A stretch of 64,000 nucleotides of DNA from Marinimicrobium sp050113635 (GCF_050113635.1 NZ_JBNJLT010000007.1:124001-188000); one strand, 5' to 3'; numbered from the stretch's first letter, positions 45,560 through 54,942 are shown. The notes: generated by a model not told the origin, from the letters alone. Made by a program: numbers and translations.

Positions 45560-46136
45560 CTGCATAGCGGTAGCTGCCATAGCTGCCGTTGTAGCGGGCC
45601 AAGGCTTCGGCAAGACGACCATTCGAGCGATCCATATAGTGTTTTAGAATGGTACAGCCATAACGAAGGTTGGTCTCCAGGTGGATCAAGTTGTCTTCGG
45701 GGCGGCCAATTTCATTTTTCCAAAAAGGCATTACCTGCATAATACCCTGAGCGCCCACGGGCGATACGGCGTAATGGTTGAAGTGGCTTTCCACCTCGAT
45801 CACTGCCAACACCAGCTCTGGGGCGAGTTCTGCCCGTCGTGCTTCGCTATGAATTTTTCGCAACAGCGCGAAACGCTGGTCGGGGTTATCGACAAAACGT
45901 TCCATTCGGCCAGCCATCAACATCAGCCAGGCTTCCGCTTCATAGTGATCAACGAAGCTGTCAGCCGCGGCGATATTGTCCAGGAGCTTCTGCCTTAGGC
46001 TTTCATCAATATCGTGGTTCGCCTCGGCATAGGCAACCGCTGGTGGCTGGCTCCAGCCCCGTTCGGGAAAACCACTGATGACAGCGCCTGCGCAGAGCAG
46101 GGTGGCTGTCAGAACGTGGTGCTGAAGCCTTGTCAC
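45525..46136 (-). CDS. Lytic transglycosylase (SLT domain), periplasmic
   Basis: Peptidoglycan-cleaving enzyme of 203 residues. A signal peptide (about 1-30, LTATLLCAGAVISG) precedes a helical region and a C-terminal SLT domain with the catalytic Glu E116 in VIEVESHFNHYAVSPVGAQG, then MQVMPF and ARYNGSYGSYRYA. The start is GTG. It lies four bases after the proS stop, as in Pseudomonas, where a lytic transglycosylase follows proS. It overlaps the recX 3' end on the opposite strand. Confidence 0.92.
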   Translation of the reverse strand: MTRLQHHVLTATLLCAGAVISGFPERGWSQPPAVAYAEANHDIDESLRQKLLDNIAAADSFVDHYEAEAWLMLMAGRMERFVDNPDQRFALLRKIHSEARRAELAPELVLAVIEVESHFNHYAVSPVGAQGIMQVMPFWKNEIGRPEDNLIHLETNLRYGCTILKHYMDRSNGRLAEALARYNGSYGSYRYAAKVMDAWERWR

Positions 46137-46140
46137 GGAC

Positions 46141-47868
46141 TTACCTCTGTAATTCGTCCGAGATAAACGTCGCTATCTGCTCCACAGCGATATCGCGCGA
46201 CGCTTCATCCCGGCGCCCTTTGTACTCGACGGTACCGTTTTGTAAGCCCCGGTCTCCTACGACCAGCCGATGCGGGATGCCCATCAAATCGGTATTGGCC
46301 AGCATAACGCCGAGTCGAGCCTTTTCTTCGTCCATGTAGAGTACGTCCACACCGTTTTGAGTCAGTTGTTCGTAAAGCCGTTCGCACTGGTCAGTGACGG
46401 TGGGTGATTTATGCGCATTGATGGGAATCAGGGCCAGTTGGAACGGAGCGATATTTTTGGGCCAGATAATACCTTTGTCGTCGTGGTTTTGTTCAATGGC
46501 GGCGGCCACTACTCGAGAAACACCAATGCCGTAGCAACCCATGATCATGGGTTGCTCCTTGCCGTTTTCATCCAGCACCCGAGCGTTCATGGCCTGGCTG
46601 TACTTGGTGCCCAACTGGAAAATATGGCCCACTTCAATGCCGCGTTTGATCTCAAGCTGGCCTTGGCCGTCCGGGCTGGGATCGCCTGCCACCACGTTAC
46701 GCAGGTCTGCAACCTCAGGCAGCGCGACATCACGCTCCCAATTCACCCCTGTCAGGTGGTATCCGTCGCGGTTGGCACCGCATACGAAGTCCGACAGGCC
46801 CGCTGCGGCACGGTCGGCCCAGACTTTAATATTAAGCCCCACAGGACCCAGGGATCCCGTAGTGGCGCCCAGTTCTTTCTCGATGCGTGCCTCTGGGGCA
46901 AAGGTAAGCGGTGCCTGAACGCCCTGGAGCTTTTCGGCTTTGATGTCGTTGAGGGCATGGTCGCCGCGCAGTACCAAAGCCACCAGCGGTTGCTGGCCAT
47001 CCTCGTTTTCCTCTCCCAGCACAATGAGTGTTTTCAGGGTTTGTGCGGGATCGACCTTCAGGAATTCACTGACCTGCGTAATGCTTTCCTGGTCGGGTGT
47101 GGCGACCTCCGACATAGTTGCCTGGGGCGCAGGGCGTTCCCCGGTGGGTGCCAGGGCCTCGGCTTTTTCCACGTTCGCGGCATAGCGGCTGCTATCGCTG
47201 AAGACGATGTCATCTTCACCGCTCTCCGCCAGCACATGAAACTCGTGAGAGAAAGCACCGCCGATCGATCCCGTATCAGCCAGAACCGGACGGTAGCCCA
47301 AACCAATACGGTCAAAAATCGCACAGTAAGTGCGATGCATGACATCGTAGGTTTCCTGAAGAGACGCCTCGGTCAAATGGAAAGAGTAAGCGTCCTTCAT
47401 GGTGAATTCACGCGCTCGCATCACGCCGAAACGCGGCCGGATTTCGTCGCGGAATTTGGTTTGGATCTGGTAAAAGTTGGCGGGCAGCTGCTTGTAGCTA
47501 TTGATCTCCCCGCGAATCAAATCTGTGATGACCTCTTCGTGGGTGGGCCCCAGACAAAAGGCGCGCTGGTGGCGATCATTGATACGCAACAGCTCGGGGC
47601 CGTACTCATGCCAGCGCCCGGACTGCTCCCATAACTCGGCAGGTTGCACCACCGGCATGAGTACTTCTTGAGCGCCGGAGCGATCCATTTCTTCACGAAT
47701 GATGCGTTCCACCTTCCGCAGTACCCTCAGCCCCAAAGGCATCCAGGTATACAGGCCCGACGCGAGCTTGCGGATCATGCCGGCGCGCAGCATCAACTGG
47801 TGGCTGATCACCTCGGCGTCCGAAGGTGTTTCTTTAAGGGTGGCAATCAAAAAGCGGCTGGCTCGCAT
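46141..47868 (-). CDS. proS: Prolyl-tRNA synthetase (bacterial type)
   Basis: Class II synthetase charging tRNA-Pro. It has 575 residues. Motif 1 is in the N-terminal region (MLRAGMIRKLASGLYTWMPL), motif 2 around TKFRDEIRPRFGVMRAREF, and the YbaK-like editing (INS) domain occupies about 220-390 with QESITQVSEFLKVDP. Motif 3 is CYGIGVSRVVAA, followed by an anticodon-binding domain. The INS domain and length mark the bacterial, ProS type 1 form, which edits Ala-tRNA-Pro in cis. Confidence 0.97.
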   Translation of the reverse strand: MRASRFLIATLKETPSDAEVISHQLMLRAGMIRKLASGLYTWMPLGLRVLRKVERIIREEMDRSGAQEVLMPVVQPAELWEQSGRWHEYGPELLRINDRHQRAFCLGPTHEEVITDLIRGEINSYKQLPANFYQIQTKFRDEIRPRFGVMRAREFTMKDAYSFHLTEASLQETYDVMHRTYCAIFDRIGLGYRPVLADTGSIGGAFSHEFHVLAESGEDDIVFSDSSRYAANVEKAEALAPTGERPAPQATMSEVATPDQESITQVSEFLKVDPAQTLKTLIVLGEENEDGQQPLVALVLRGDHALNDIKAEKLQGVQAPLTFAPEARIEKELGATTGSLGPVGLNIKVWADRAAAGLSDFVCGANRDGYHLTGVNWERDVALPEVADLRNVVAGDPSPDGQGQLEIKRGIEVGHIFQLGTKYSQAMNARVLDENGKEQPMIMGCYGIGVSRVVAAAIEQNHDDKGIIWPKNIAPFQLALIPINAHKSPTVTDQCERLYEQLTQNGVDVLYMDEEKARLGVMLANTDLMGIPHRLVVGDRGLQNGTVEYKGRRDEASRDIAVEQIATFISDELQR

Positions 47869-47997
47869 AAGTCGAATTCTTAGTGGCTATACTGGTAAAG
47901 TGATTAAAGCACTATTCTACGGTGCTTGGCTGTTCGGGTACAGACTCTCGACGGCGGTATAAGGCTTTTAACGGTTGGCCCGGGGAGGGCAGGTGTT

Positions 47998-48420
47998 ATG
48001 TTTGAACTGCATTCGCGTCTGGCGGAAGATTCTGTGGTGGTGGGCCGGTTTCCACTGTCGTTGCTGCTACTGAGTAAAGACGCCAATTACCCCTGGTGCA
48101 TCCTGGTACCTCAGCGAGAGGATGTGTTTGAAATTCACCATTTGGGGGAAGAGGATCAGCGGCAGTTGATGACGGAGTCCTGTTGCCTGGCCGAGATGAT
48201 GGCCAGCGTGTTTGATGCTCATAAAATGAATGTGGCGGCGCTCGGCAATAGGGTAAAACAATTGCACCTGCATCATATCGCGCGCTTTGAGCATGATCCC
48301 GCCTGGCCAAAGCCTGTGTGGGATGTGGTGCCTGTCGTGGACTATACGCCCGAGCAGCTCGAAGACCGTTTGGCGCACATTCGGTCAGCGTTGGTAGGGG
48401 AGGAGTTCGAGTCTCTTTAG
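47998..48420 (+). CDS. HIT family protein
   Basis: A 140-residue nucleotide-binding HIT-superfamily protein. The histidine triad region reads KQLHLHHIARFEHDPAWP, the QxHxHH variant seen in a bacterial subgroup next to proS in Pseudomonas. Substrate unknown; the superfamily hydrolyses nucleotidyl phosphoesters. The ATG at 47998 with AGGTG upstream is preferred over upstream in-frame codons that would add an unrelated N-terminus. Confidence 0.85.
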   Translation: MFELHSRLAEDSVVVGRFPLSLLLLSKDANYPWCILVPQREDVFEIHHLGEEDQRQLMTESCCLAEMMASVFDAHKMNVAALGNRVKQLHLHHIARFEHDPAWPKPVWDVVPVVDYTPEQLEDRLAHIRSALVGEEFESL

Positions 48421-48463
48421 TCTGTTAGTCGTCAGCTTGGCGCGTCTTGCGATTGATCGAAAG

Positions 48464-48492
48464 GGTCGGGGCTGCCATGGGTAGCCCCGACC
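48464..48492. terminator. Hairpin between the HIT and HU-like genes
   Basis: GGTCGGGGCT, nine-base loop, AGCCCCGACC: a perfect 10-bp stem between two convergent genes. T-runs are weak on both sides, so efficiency is uncertain. Confidence 0.6.
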
Positions 48493-48508
48493 GCTTTGGC
48501 AATAACGG

Positions 48509-48916
48509 TTATACCGCCATTTCCTTAAGCTTCTTCAGGGGGCGCACCTTAATGGCGGTGGAGGCCGGTTTGGCCTTGAAGACGGTCTCTTCGCCCGTGA
48601 AGGGGTTGATGCCCTTGCGTGCTTTGGTGGCGGGCTTTTTGACGGTGGTGATTTTCAGCAGGCCGGGCAGAACAAATTCGCCACAGGCACGCTTCTTGAC
48701 GTGACCTTCAATGATGTCGGACAGTTCGTCCAGGACCGACTGCACCTGCTTTTTACTCAGTTCGGTATTCTCGGCAATCTGGTTGAGGATCTGAGTCTTA
48801 TTGTAACGCTCGGAAACGGCCTTAACCTTACGCGTGTTGGGCTGTTTGGCCGCAACTTTCTTGGCGGTGGTTTTTTTGGCAGTTGCCTTTTTGGCGGTAG
48901 CTTTGCGAGCAGCCAT
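48509..48916 (-). CDS. HU-like DNA-binding protein with histone-H1-like N-terminal tail
   Basis: A 135-residue nucleoid protein. Residues 1-35 are almost wholly Lys, Ala and Thr in repeated xAKK units (ATAKKATAKKTTAKK), like the tails of bacterial H1-like proteins and AlgP. Residues about 38-125 match the HU/IHF fold: KTQILNQIAENTELSKKQVQ, then FVLPGLLKITTVKKPATKAR and GINPFTGEETVFKAKPAS. The usual arm sequence is partly changed. It is probably monomeric or dimeric DNA-binding; role inferred. AGGATC precedes the ATG. Differs from ordinary HU (about 90 residues) by the tail. Confidence 0.85.
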   Translation of the reverse strand: MAARKATAKKATAKKTTAKKVAAKQPNTRKVKAVSERYNKTQILNQIAENTELSKKQVQSVLDELSDIIEGHVKKRACGEFVLPGLLKITTVKKPATKARKGINPFTGEETVFKAKPASTAIKVRPLKKLKEMAV

Positions 48917-49356
48917 AGTGTGATCCTTTATTGAATGTCAAAACAGTGAAAAACCGCAGGGTAACCCCCCCGCAAACGAAAAGTAAAGGCCACACTCGGT
49001 GCGGCTGGCACTATATATAAAGGATAAAACGCGACTCAGCAACCAAAACGTGGTTATTTCGCCGGGGAAACGGGTAATACGCATCAGTGGGGCGTTTTCT
49101 TCCACATAATATCGGGGGCAAAGGGTCTGGAGCGGTGCTGCTCAAGGCGATCAAGCCCCTCTGGGCGCTGTTCATTACTCTGGCAAACGACTCCTGGAAA
49201 AGATGCCCTGACAGTGCCGAAAGGGATTGGCTGGATGCTTATCATATAAGAAATTGGTTGCGCTAATAAAAAAAAGAGGTTATAAATGACTATAAGTCGG
49301 CGTGAACTGCTCCGGCCTCGGCAATGACCATACAGACTTATAAAGATAATAGTGTA
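48917..49356. other. Intergenic region before the GH95 gene
   Basis: About 440 bp without a confident gene. It holds the minus-strand promoter region of the HU-like gene and the plus-strand leader of GH95. An open stretch of about 62 codons (49078-49266, plus) has a plausible protein-like composition (IGGKGSGAVLLKAIKPLWAL) but no Shine-Dalgarno or recognised family; it may be a gene remnant. AT-rich sequence at 49235-49290 (TATCATATAAGA, then AAAAAAAAGAGG) could include a promoter. Confidence 0.5.
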
Positions 49357-51810
49357 ATGAAGACAGGCTTGTTCAAGCACATCGCGCACCAATGGTGTGG
49401 CCGGGCGTTATGCGGACTGGCCGTGGCATTGATGTGTTTACCGCTCAGCGCTTTAAGCTCCCCTGATGATGCACATGCTTCTGCTGTTATCTGGTTTGAC
49501 CACCCCGCCGAACGGGGGGAGGAAGAAGTGTTGCCTGTGGGCAATGGGGCATTAGGTGCTGCCGTGCAAGGCGGGGTGCAGCAAGAGGTTCTGCAGTTCA
49601 ACGAAAAGACCTTGTGGACCGGAGGCCCTCAGGCTGGGGAAACCTACGATTACGGTATCCCGTCGGAGTCCTATGTAAGCAAGCTGCAAGAGGTGCAAAA
49701 ACGCCTGCGCGCCGAAGGGTCTATGGCACCGGAGGCCGTTGCCGACCTATTGGGCAGACAGGCACACCACTACGGTTTCTACCAAAGCTTCGGCGATGTA
49801 ACACTCGAGTACCCCGGGCTTTCCGGGGAGGTAACGGCGTACCGTCGAGCGTTAAATCTTGAGCTGGGTGAAGCCAGCGTTAGTTTTCGGCACGAGGGTG
49901 TGAACTACCAGCGTACTTACTTTGCCAGTTATCCCGATCAGGTGATTGTCATGCGATTGGCCGCTGATCAGCGTGGCAAGATCAATGTGAATGTCGGATT
50001 TTCAATGCCGGATAATCGTTCTGTGGCGCTTCGCTGGGGCGAGCAGAGCCTCCAGGTCAGTGGGACGCTGGATGACAATGGGCTGGCCTACGCTGCACTG
50101 CTCGGAGTTCAGGTAAAGGGAGGCAATGCCCAAGCGGATGAGGAAACCGGGAAATGGCACATTCGTAACGCCGACGAGGTGGTGCTCCGTTTGAGCGCGG
50201 CCACTGATTATAAGATGCAGTACCCGCACTATCGGGGCGATGACCCCACGCCCGAAGTTAATGCTGTACTCCAGGCCGCTAACTTGCATGAGTATACACA
50301 GCTGCAGGCTCGTCATCGTGAGGATTATCAGGCGCTGTTTAATCGCGTAGCCCTCTATCTTGGCCAGGCGTCATCAGAGAAAACCACCCCAGCGCTGTTG
50401 GCGGGCTATTCCGAGAGCAACTCTGCCGCCGAAGACCGGCAGCTGGAAGCCTTGTACTTTCAATTTGGTCGCTATCTTTTGATCAGCTCTTCTCGTAGCG
50501 GCTCCTTGCCGGCCAACTTACAGGGCGTGTGGAATCACTCAAAAACGCCGCCATGGAATGCCGATTATCATGTGAATATCAATTTGCAGATGAATTACTG
50601 GCCGGCGGAAGTCACCAACTTGAGCGAAACCGCTGATCCACTGTTTGATTTTGTGGACGCACTGGTTGAGCCAGGCCGTCGTTCTGCCAAACAGTTTTTC
50701 GGGGCAGACGGCTGGACGCTGTTTTTGAATACTAATATTTGGGGTTTTGCTGGCGTTATCGATTGGCCCACCGCCTTCTGGCAGCCTGAAGCCGGTGCCT
50801 GGTTGGCGCAACATTATTACGAGCACTACCTGTTCAGTGGTGACAAGCGGTTTCTCAAAGAGCGGGCATATCCGGTCATGCGAGCAGCAGCAGCTGTGTG
50901 GCTGAAAGCGCTGGTGCGTGATGCGGCAAATGAGCAATGGATAGTGTCTCCCAGTTACTCGCCGGAGCACGGTGATTTTACCGAAGGCGCGGCGATGTCC
51001 CAGCAGTTGGTGTGGGACCTGCTGAACAATACTCGACAAGCCGCGGAAGAGGTGGGGGATGAGGCGTTTGCTCGACAAGTGCAAGCCAAACTGATCGCAT
51101 TGGATCCGGGCTTGCGGATTGGCCGGTGGGGCCAGTTACAAGAGTGGCGGCAGGACTTGGACGAAGCGGATAATCATCATCGCCATGTGTCACACCTGTT
51201 TGCGCTTCATCCCGGTCGACAAATAACGGCTGATGAGCCAGAGCTTCTGGCCGCTGCGCGCACGACGTTGAACGCCAGAGGCGATGGTGGCACTGGGTGG
51301 GCTCAGGCCTGGAAAGTTAATTTATGGGCGCGACTCAAGGAGGGCAACCGGGCTCACAAGCTGTTAGCGGATCAACTGCGCGACAGTACGCTACCAAACC
51401 TATGGGATACGCACCCGCCGTTTCAAATCGACGGCAATTTCGGCGCAACAGCCGGTATTGCCGAAATGCTGTTGCAAAGTCATGGCGATGCCATCCACGT
51501 ATTACCGGCGCTCCCCGATGCCTGGCCAAAAGGTTCGGTAAAAGGGCTGCGCGCCAGGGGCGGTGTGACTGTGAGTCTGGACTGGCAAGATGGTAAGCCA
51601 ACAAATTTAATGATAAAAGCGTTGAACTCGAGAGAGATTAGTCTTCGCTCAATCTGTTCATCAGACGAAGTATCCGTTGTGGATATAGGTAAAAAACAAA
51701 AAGTTTCTGTGTCAGGCGATTCGAGCAACATAAGTCGATGGGAAACCATAGCCGGACACAGTTATCGGGTGGCATTTGGAAAATGCAATCCGTCACGTGA
51801 AACGATCTGA
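49357..51810 (+). CDS. GH95 alpha-L-fucosidase/alpha-L-galactosidase
   Basis: Inverting exo-glycosidase that removes terminal L-fucose or L-galactose from oligosaccharides such as xyloglucan side chains. From 49357 it has 817 residues with a signal peptide (about 1-35, GLAVALMCLPLSALSS); an ATG at 49324 would add 11 residues. The N-terminal beta domain (IWFDHPAERGEEEVLPVGNG) is followed by the (alpha/alpha)6 barrel. Residues aligned with the catalytic set of Bifidobacterium AfcA are present: N407 and N409 in DYHVNINLQMNYW, E537 in SYSPEHG and D692 in QIDGNFG. It is followed by a TonB-dependent receptor, suggesting one glycan-use operon. Fucose versus galactose specificity cannot be read. Confidence 0.93.
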   Translation: MKTGLFKHIAHQWCGRALCGLAVALMCLPLSALSSPDDAHASAVIWFDHPAERGEEEVLPVGNGALGAAVQGGVQQEVLQFNEKTLWTGGPQAGETYDYGIPSESYVSKLQEVQKRLRAEGSMAPEAVADLLGRQAHHYGFYQSFGDVTLEYPGLSGEVTAYRRALNLELGEASVSFRHEGVNYQRTYFASYPDQVIVMRLAADQRGKINVNVGFSMPDNRSVALRWGEQSLQVSGTLDDNGLAYAALLGVQVKGGNAQADEETGKWHIRNADEVVLRLSAATDYKMQYPHYRGDDPTPEVNAVLQAANLHEYTQLQARHREDYQALFNRVALYLGQASSEKTTPALLAGYSESNSAAEDRQLEALYFQFGRYLLISSSRSGSLPANLQGVWNHSKTPPWNADYHVNINLQMNYWPAEVTNLSETADPLFDFVDALVEPGRRSAKQFFGADGWTLFLNTNIWGFAGVIDWPTAFWQPEAGAWLAQHYYEHYLFSGDKRFLKERAYPVMRAAAAVWLKALVRDAANEQWIVSPSYSPEHGDFTEGAAMSQQLVWDLLNNTRQAAEEVGDEAFARQVQAKLIALDPGLRIGRWGQLQEWRQDLDEADNHHRHVSHLFALHPGRQITADEPELLAAARTTLNARGDGGTGWAQAWKVNLWARLKEGNRAHKLLADQLRDSTLPNLWDTHPPFQIDGNFGATAGIAEMLLQSHGDAIHVLPALPDAWPKGSVKGLRARGGVTVSLDWQDGKPTNLMIKALNSREISLRSICSSDEVSVVDIGKKQKVSVSGDSSNISRWETIAGHSYRVAFGKCNPSRETI

Positions 51811-51858
51811 ATAGACAGTGGTTTCACGAAATAGGGTCGAGAGGTAGTTTCTCTAGAC
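51796..51858 (+). promoter_or_regulatory. Two hairpins in the GH95-receptor gap
   Basis: CGTGAAAC (51796-51803) pairs with GTTTCACG (51821-51828), spanning the GH95 stop. A second imperfect stem, GTCGAGA with TCTCTAGAC, follows at about 51836-51858. No T-run follows, so they may protect an mRNA end or set different levels of the two genes. Confidence 0.45.
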
Positions 51859-51891
51859 CGATACCGCCAGGAGATAGGTTCATTAACCCTA

Positions 51892-51903
51892 AATGTTAAC
51901 ATT
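51892..51903. promoter_or_regulatory. Palindrome AATGTTAACATT, candidate operator
   Basis: A perfect 12-bp palindrome 27 bp upstream of the receptor start, of the dyad type bound by LacI/GalR-family repressors. No regulator gene is present nearby, so the binding protein is unknown. Confidence 0.4.
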
Positions 51904-51930
51904 CACTGGGGAAAGTGGAGACTTAAGCAC

Positions 51931-54900
51931 ATGATAATAACCCAACAAACACGACCTACTATGACTACTAAGACAAACGAAATATTTAAACGCAAGGCTC
52001 TCGCCAAGTCCATTCGATGGGCCTCTCATGCCATAGTGTTTGGCGCATTAGGCTGGCAGAGCGCTGCCATAGCTCAAGATAGCGAGGCGCAGCCATCTGC
52101 TATGGCACTGGAAGAAATTGTGGTGTCTGGTCAGCGTGAGAGTATTCAATCGGCGCAACTGATTAAGCAAAATGCCGAGCAAATTGTAGACTCAATTGTT
52201 GCTGATGATATTGGAAAACTTCCTGATCGTTCGGTGACCGAAACGCTGCAACGTGTACCCGGCGTTACGATTGAGCGGTTTATGGACATCGGCGATCCCG
52301 AGCATTTCTCTGCCGAGGGGAGCGGTGTCGCTGTACGGGGTATGAAACACGTTCGAAGCGAGCTGAATGGCCGTGACACATTCTCTGCCAGCGGCGGACG
52401 AAGTTTGAGCTTTGAAGATGTTCCCGCCGAGTTGATGGCGGGAGTTGATGTTTACAAAAACCCCTCTGCCGACATGATTGAAGGGGGCATTGGCGGTACA
52501 GTTGACTTGCGAACTCGCATGCCCCTTGACAGTGACGGCCAGGTGCTATCTGGTTCTGTCAGCGTAAACTATGGTGACTTTATTGAGGAGGCTGACCCTT
52601 CAGCTTCTATCCTCTACAGCAATAGCTGGGATACTGATGCCGGTGAATTTGGGCTTTTGTTGAATTACGCTTACTCTGAAATCTCCACCCGCACGGACGG
52701 CATTTTTCTTCGGCCTTTCTTTGCTCGTACAGATATTCTCGAAGACCAAACTGCCTGGGTTCCTCGTGGTGCAGACTGGCGTCGAATGGATTTCAATCGA
52801 GAGCGTGAAGGCAGTTACGCGGCGTTTCAGTGGCGCCCTAATAGTGATCAAGAATTTTACTTTACAGTATTCCGCAGCGAATACGACATGCAGTGGGACG
52901 AAGATGCGATCTTTGTGGACAATGATCCCTGGTCTATTCAGCTGTCGGATGATTCACAGTTCGATGCCAACGGCGTTTTCCAGAGCGGCACTTTAACCAA
53001 TGCGGAACCTCCCGAGGGCGCGCCTCAAGCACCCGGTATTCCATTTGGTGCGGACATTCGTGTGTCAGCCCGTAACTCAGTAACCACGGATTACGCGGCT
53101 GGCTGGAAGTGGATGCCGAGCAGTGCTTGGGAATTCAGCACAGAATTCCAATACACTGACTCAAAAACTGACACACTCGATAGTACCGTTGCCACAGGGA
53201 TCAGCTTGGAAACATTGACAATCAATGCGGCGGCAGAACCTCCGGAAATCACCACGGATGAAGATTATTTGGCTGATCCCAGTAACTATTACTGGGCGTT
53301 TGCCATGCCGCATATCGAAGATAGCAAAGCGGAGCAGTTTGCGTGGCGAGCTGATGCAGAGTTTTTTATCGATGACTCCATCATCAAATCCATTAAAGGC
53401 GGTGTGCGCCTTACTAACCGGGAAGCCGATAACATCAATACCGGCTATGATTGGCAGGCGATCTTTGCTTCTTGGATGACCACGGATTGGGGCGGCGGCC
53501 TGAATATCAACGATCTGGGGATGCCTCATATTAATGACAGCTCGAAGATGTCTTTAAACACGTTTGATGACTTCTTCCGTGGCGATGCCAACCTGACAGG
53601 CGTAGTATGGGCACCGAATAAGGAAATTGCAGAAGGATATCCGGACAGCTATGTGGACTTGTATGGAGACGCTGCCGAGTATGCTGACTCATTGGGTCAC
53701 CCCTACTCGGAAGTCAATGGAGCTTACCAACTCCGAAACCCGGCTGATCCGGAGTGGCGCAATCTGCAGTCTGAAGACACTTACGCGGTGTACGGTGTAG
53801 TGCGTTTTGGCTTTGATGATCTGCCGATGCCGATTGACGGTAATGTCGGGGTGCGTTATGTAGACACCAGCTCGCAATCAGATGGCTTCCTGGTTTACCC
53901 TTCGCTGGCTCCGTATGGTAATGGTCAAATGGAACCCATTAGTGTCAATAATGATTACGATAATGTGTTGCCCAGTTTGAACCTGCGCATGAAAATAACG
54001 GATGAGCTGGTTGCCCGCTTCGCTCTCTCCAAAGCCATGTCGCGGCCCAGCTTTTCTGAAATGCAGGCATATCAGATTTTGGACGCCACAATGGATGAGG
54101 AAAGTCAAAGTGTTAATTTGACTTCTGGTTCCTGGAACAACCCCAACCTTAAGCCGATGGAGTCGGATCAGGCAGACCTGTCGTTGGAATACTATTTTGA
54201 TGACGCAGGTGGCATGGCGCACTTGAATCTGTTCTACAAGGACGTTGAGGGCATCATTCGCAACCAAACGGTGGCAGAGCAGTATCCCGACCTGAATGGC
54301 GATATGCAAACCTATACGGTAACGCGCCCGGTGAATGCAGGCAGTGCGAAAATCAAAGGCTTTGAATTGGGTTACAGCCAGTTTTTCGACTTTTTGCCAG
54401 CGCCGTTTGATGGCCTTGGCATGCAAGCAAACTACACCTACATTGACAGCAGCACCGATATTCCTAATAGCATTGACCCAGAAACAGGTGCTTTGATTGC
54501 CCCTACCGATACGGATGGTACGGTGTTTGCGCAAAATCTCCCGTATGAAGGATTGTCCGAGCACGCGTACAATCTGGTAGGCATGTATGAAAAAGATAAA
54601 CTGTCTATTCGCTTGGCTTGGAGCTGGAGAGATGAGTACCTGATGTCAGTGGGTGCCAATGGATTTAATGGCGATAACGGTGGAGTCAATAGCAGTGCTG
54701 GAGATGCCGGTGACGCAATCTATTGGAAATTACCGGTTTACAGTGATGCAAGCGGTCAGCTCGATGGGTCCATTTTCTACGATATCAATGACAATTTGTC
54801 TATCGGTTTGGAAATGAATAATCTCACCAACGAGCAGACGCGCACCATCATGCAACAGAAAGAGGGCGGTGCAGGTCGTCATTACTCTTCTTACTTTGTT

Positions 54901-54942
54901 AATGACACTCGCTATGCGTTGACGCTTAGAGCTACGTTCTAA
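51931..54942 (+). CDS. TonB-dependent receptor, oligosaccharide-type
   Basis: Outer-membrane receptor of 1003 residues. A long signal peptide (cleavage likely after AAIA near residue 47) is followed by a TonB-box-like MALEEIVVSGQRESI, a plug domain (KLPDRSVTETLQRVPGVTIE, GVAVRGM, DVYKNPSADMIEGGIGGTVD) and a beta-barrel ending in aromatic ATF. The plug style matches the Caulobacter-type receptors (TIGR01782 group) common in polysaccharide-using Cellvibrionales. GTGGAGAC sits 10-14 bases before the ATG at 51931. With GH95 upstream, import of fucosylated or galactosylated oligosaccharides is a reasonable guess. Confidence 0.92.
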   Translation: MIITQQTRPTMTTKTNEIFKRKALAKSIRWASHAIVFGALGWQSAAIAQDSEAQPSAMALEEIVVSGQRESIQSAQLIKQNAEQIVDSIVADDIGKLPDRSVTETLQRVPGVTIERFMDIGDPEHFSAEGSGVAVRGMKHVRSELNGRDTFSASGGRSLSFEDVPAELMAGVDVYKNPSADMIEGGIGGTVDLRTRMPLDSDGQVLSGSVSVNYGDFIEEADPSASILYSNSWDTDAGEFGLLLNYAYSEISTRTDGIFLRPFFARTDILEDQTAWVPRGADWRRMDFNREREGSYAAFQWRPNSDQEFYFTVFRSEYDMQWDEDAIFVDNDPWSIQLSDDSQFDANGVFQSGTLTNAEPPEGAPQAPGIPFGADIRVSARNSVTTDYAAGWKWMPSSAWEFSTEFQYTDSKTDTLDSTVATGISLETLTINAAAEPPEITTDEDYLADPSNYYWAFAMPHIEDSKAEQFAWRADAEFFIDDSIIKSIKGGVRLTNREADNINTGYDWQAIFASWMTTDWGGGLNINDLGMPHINDSSKMSLNTFDDFFRGDANLTGVVWAPNKEIAEGYPDSYVDLYGDAAEYADSLGHPYSEVNGAYQLRNPADPEWRNLQSEDTYAVYGVVRFGFDDLPMPIDGNVGVRYVDTSSQSDGFLVYPSLAPYGNGQMEPISVNNDYDNVLPSLNLRMKITDELVARFALSKAMSRPSFSEMQAYQILDATMDEESQSVNLTSGSWNNPNLKPMESDQADLSLEYYFDDAGGMAHLNLFYKDVEGIIRNQTVAEQYPDLNGDMQTYTVTRPVNAGSAKIKGFELGYSQFFDFLPAPFDGLGMQANYTYIDSSTDIPNSIDPETGALIAPTDTDGTVFAQNLPYEGLSEHAYNLVGMYEKDKLSIRLAWSWRDEYLMSVGANGFNGDNGGVNSSAGDAGDAIYWKLPVYSDASGQLDGSIFYDINDNLSIGLEMNNLTNEQTRTIMQQKEGGAGRHYSSYFVNDTRYALTLRATF

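Noticed and set aside
46411..47634. Open frame of 407 codons opposite proS
   Set aside because: Antisense shadow of a highly conserved synthetase; no start signal or motif.
49084..49392. 102-codon minus-strand frame over the GH95 leader
   Set aside because: No start signal, no family resemblance and it runs into the GH95 coding start.
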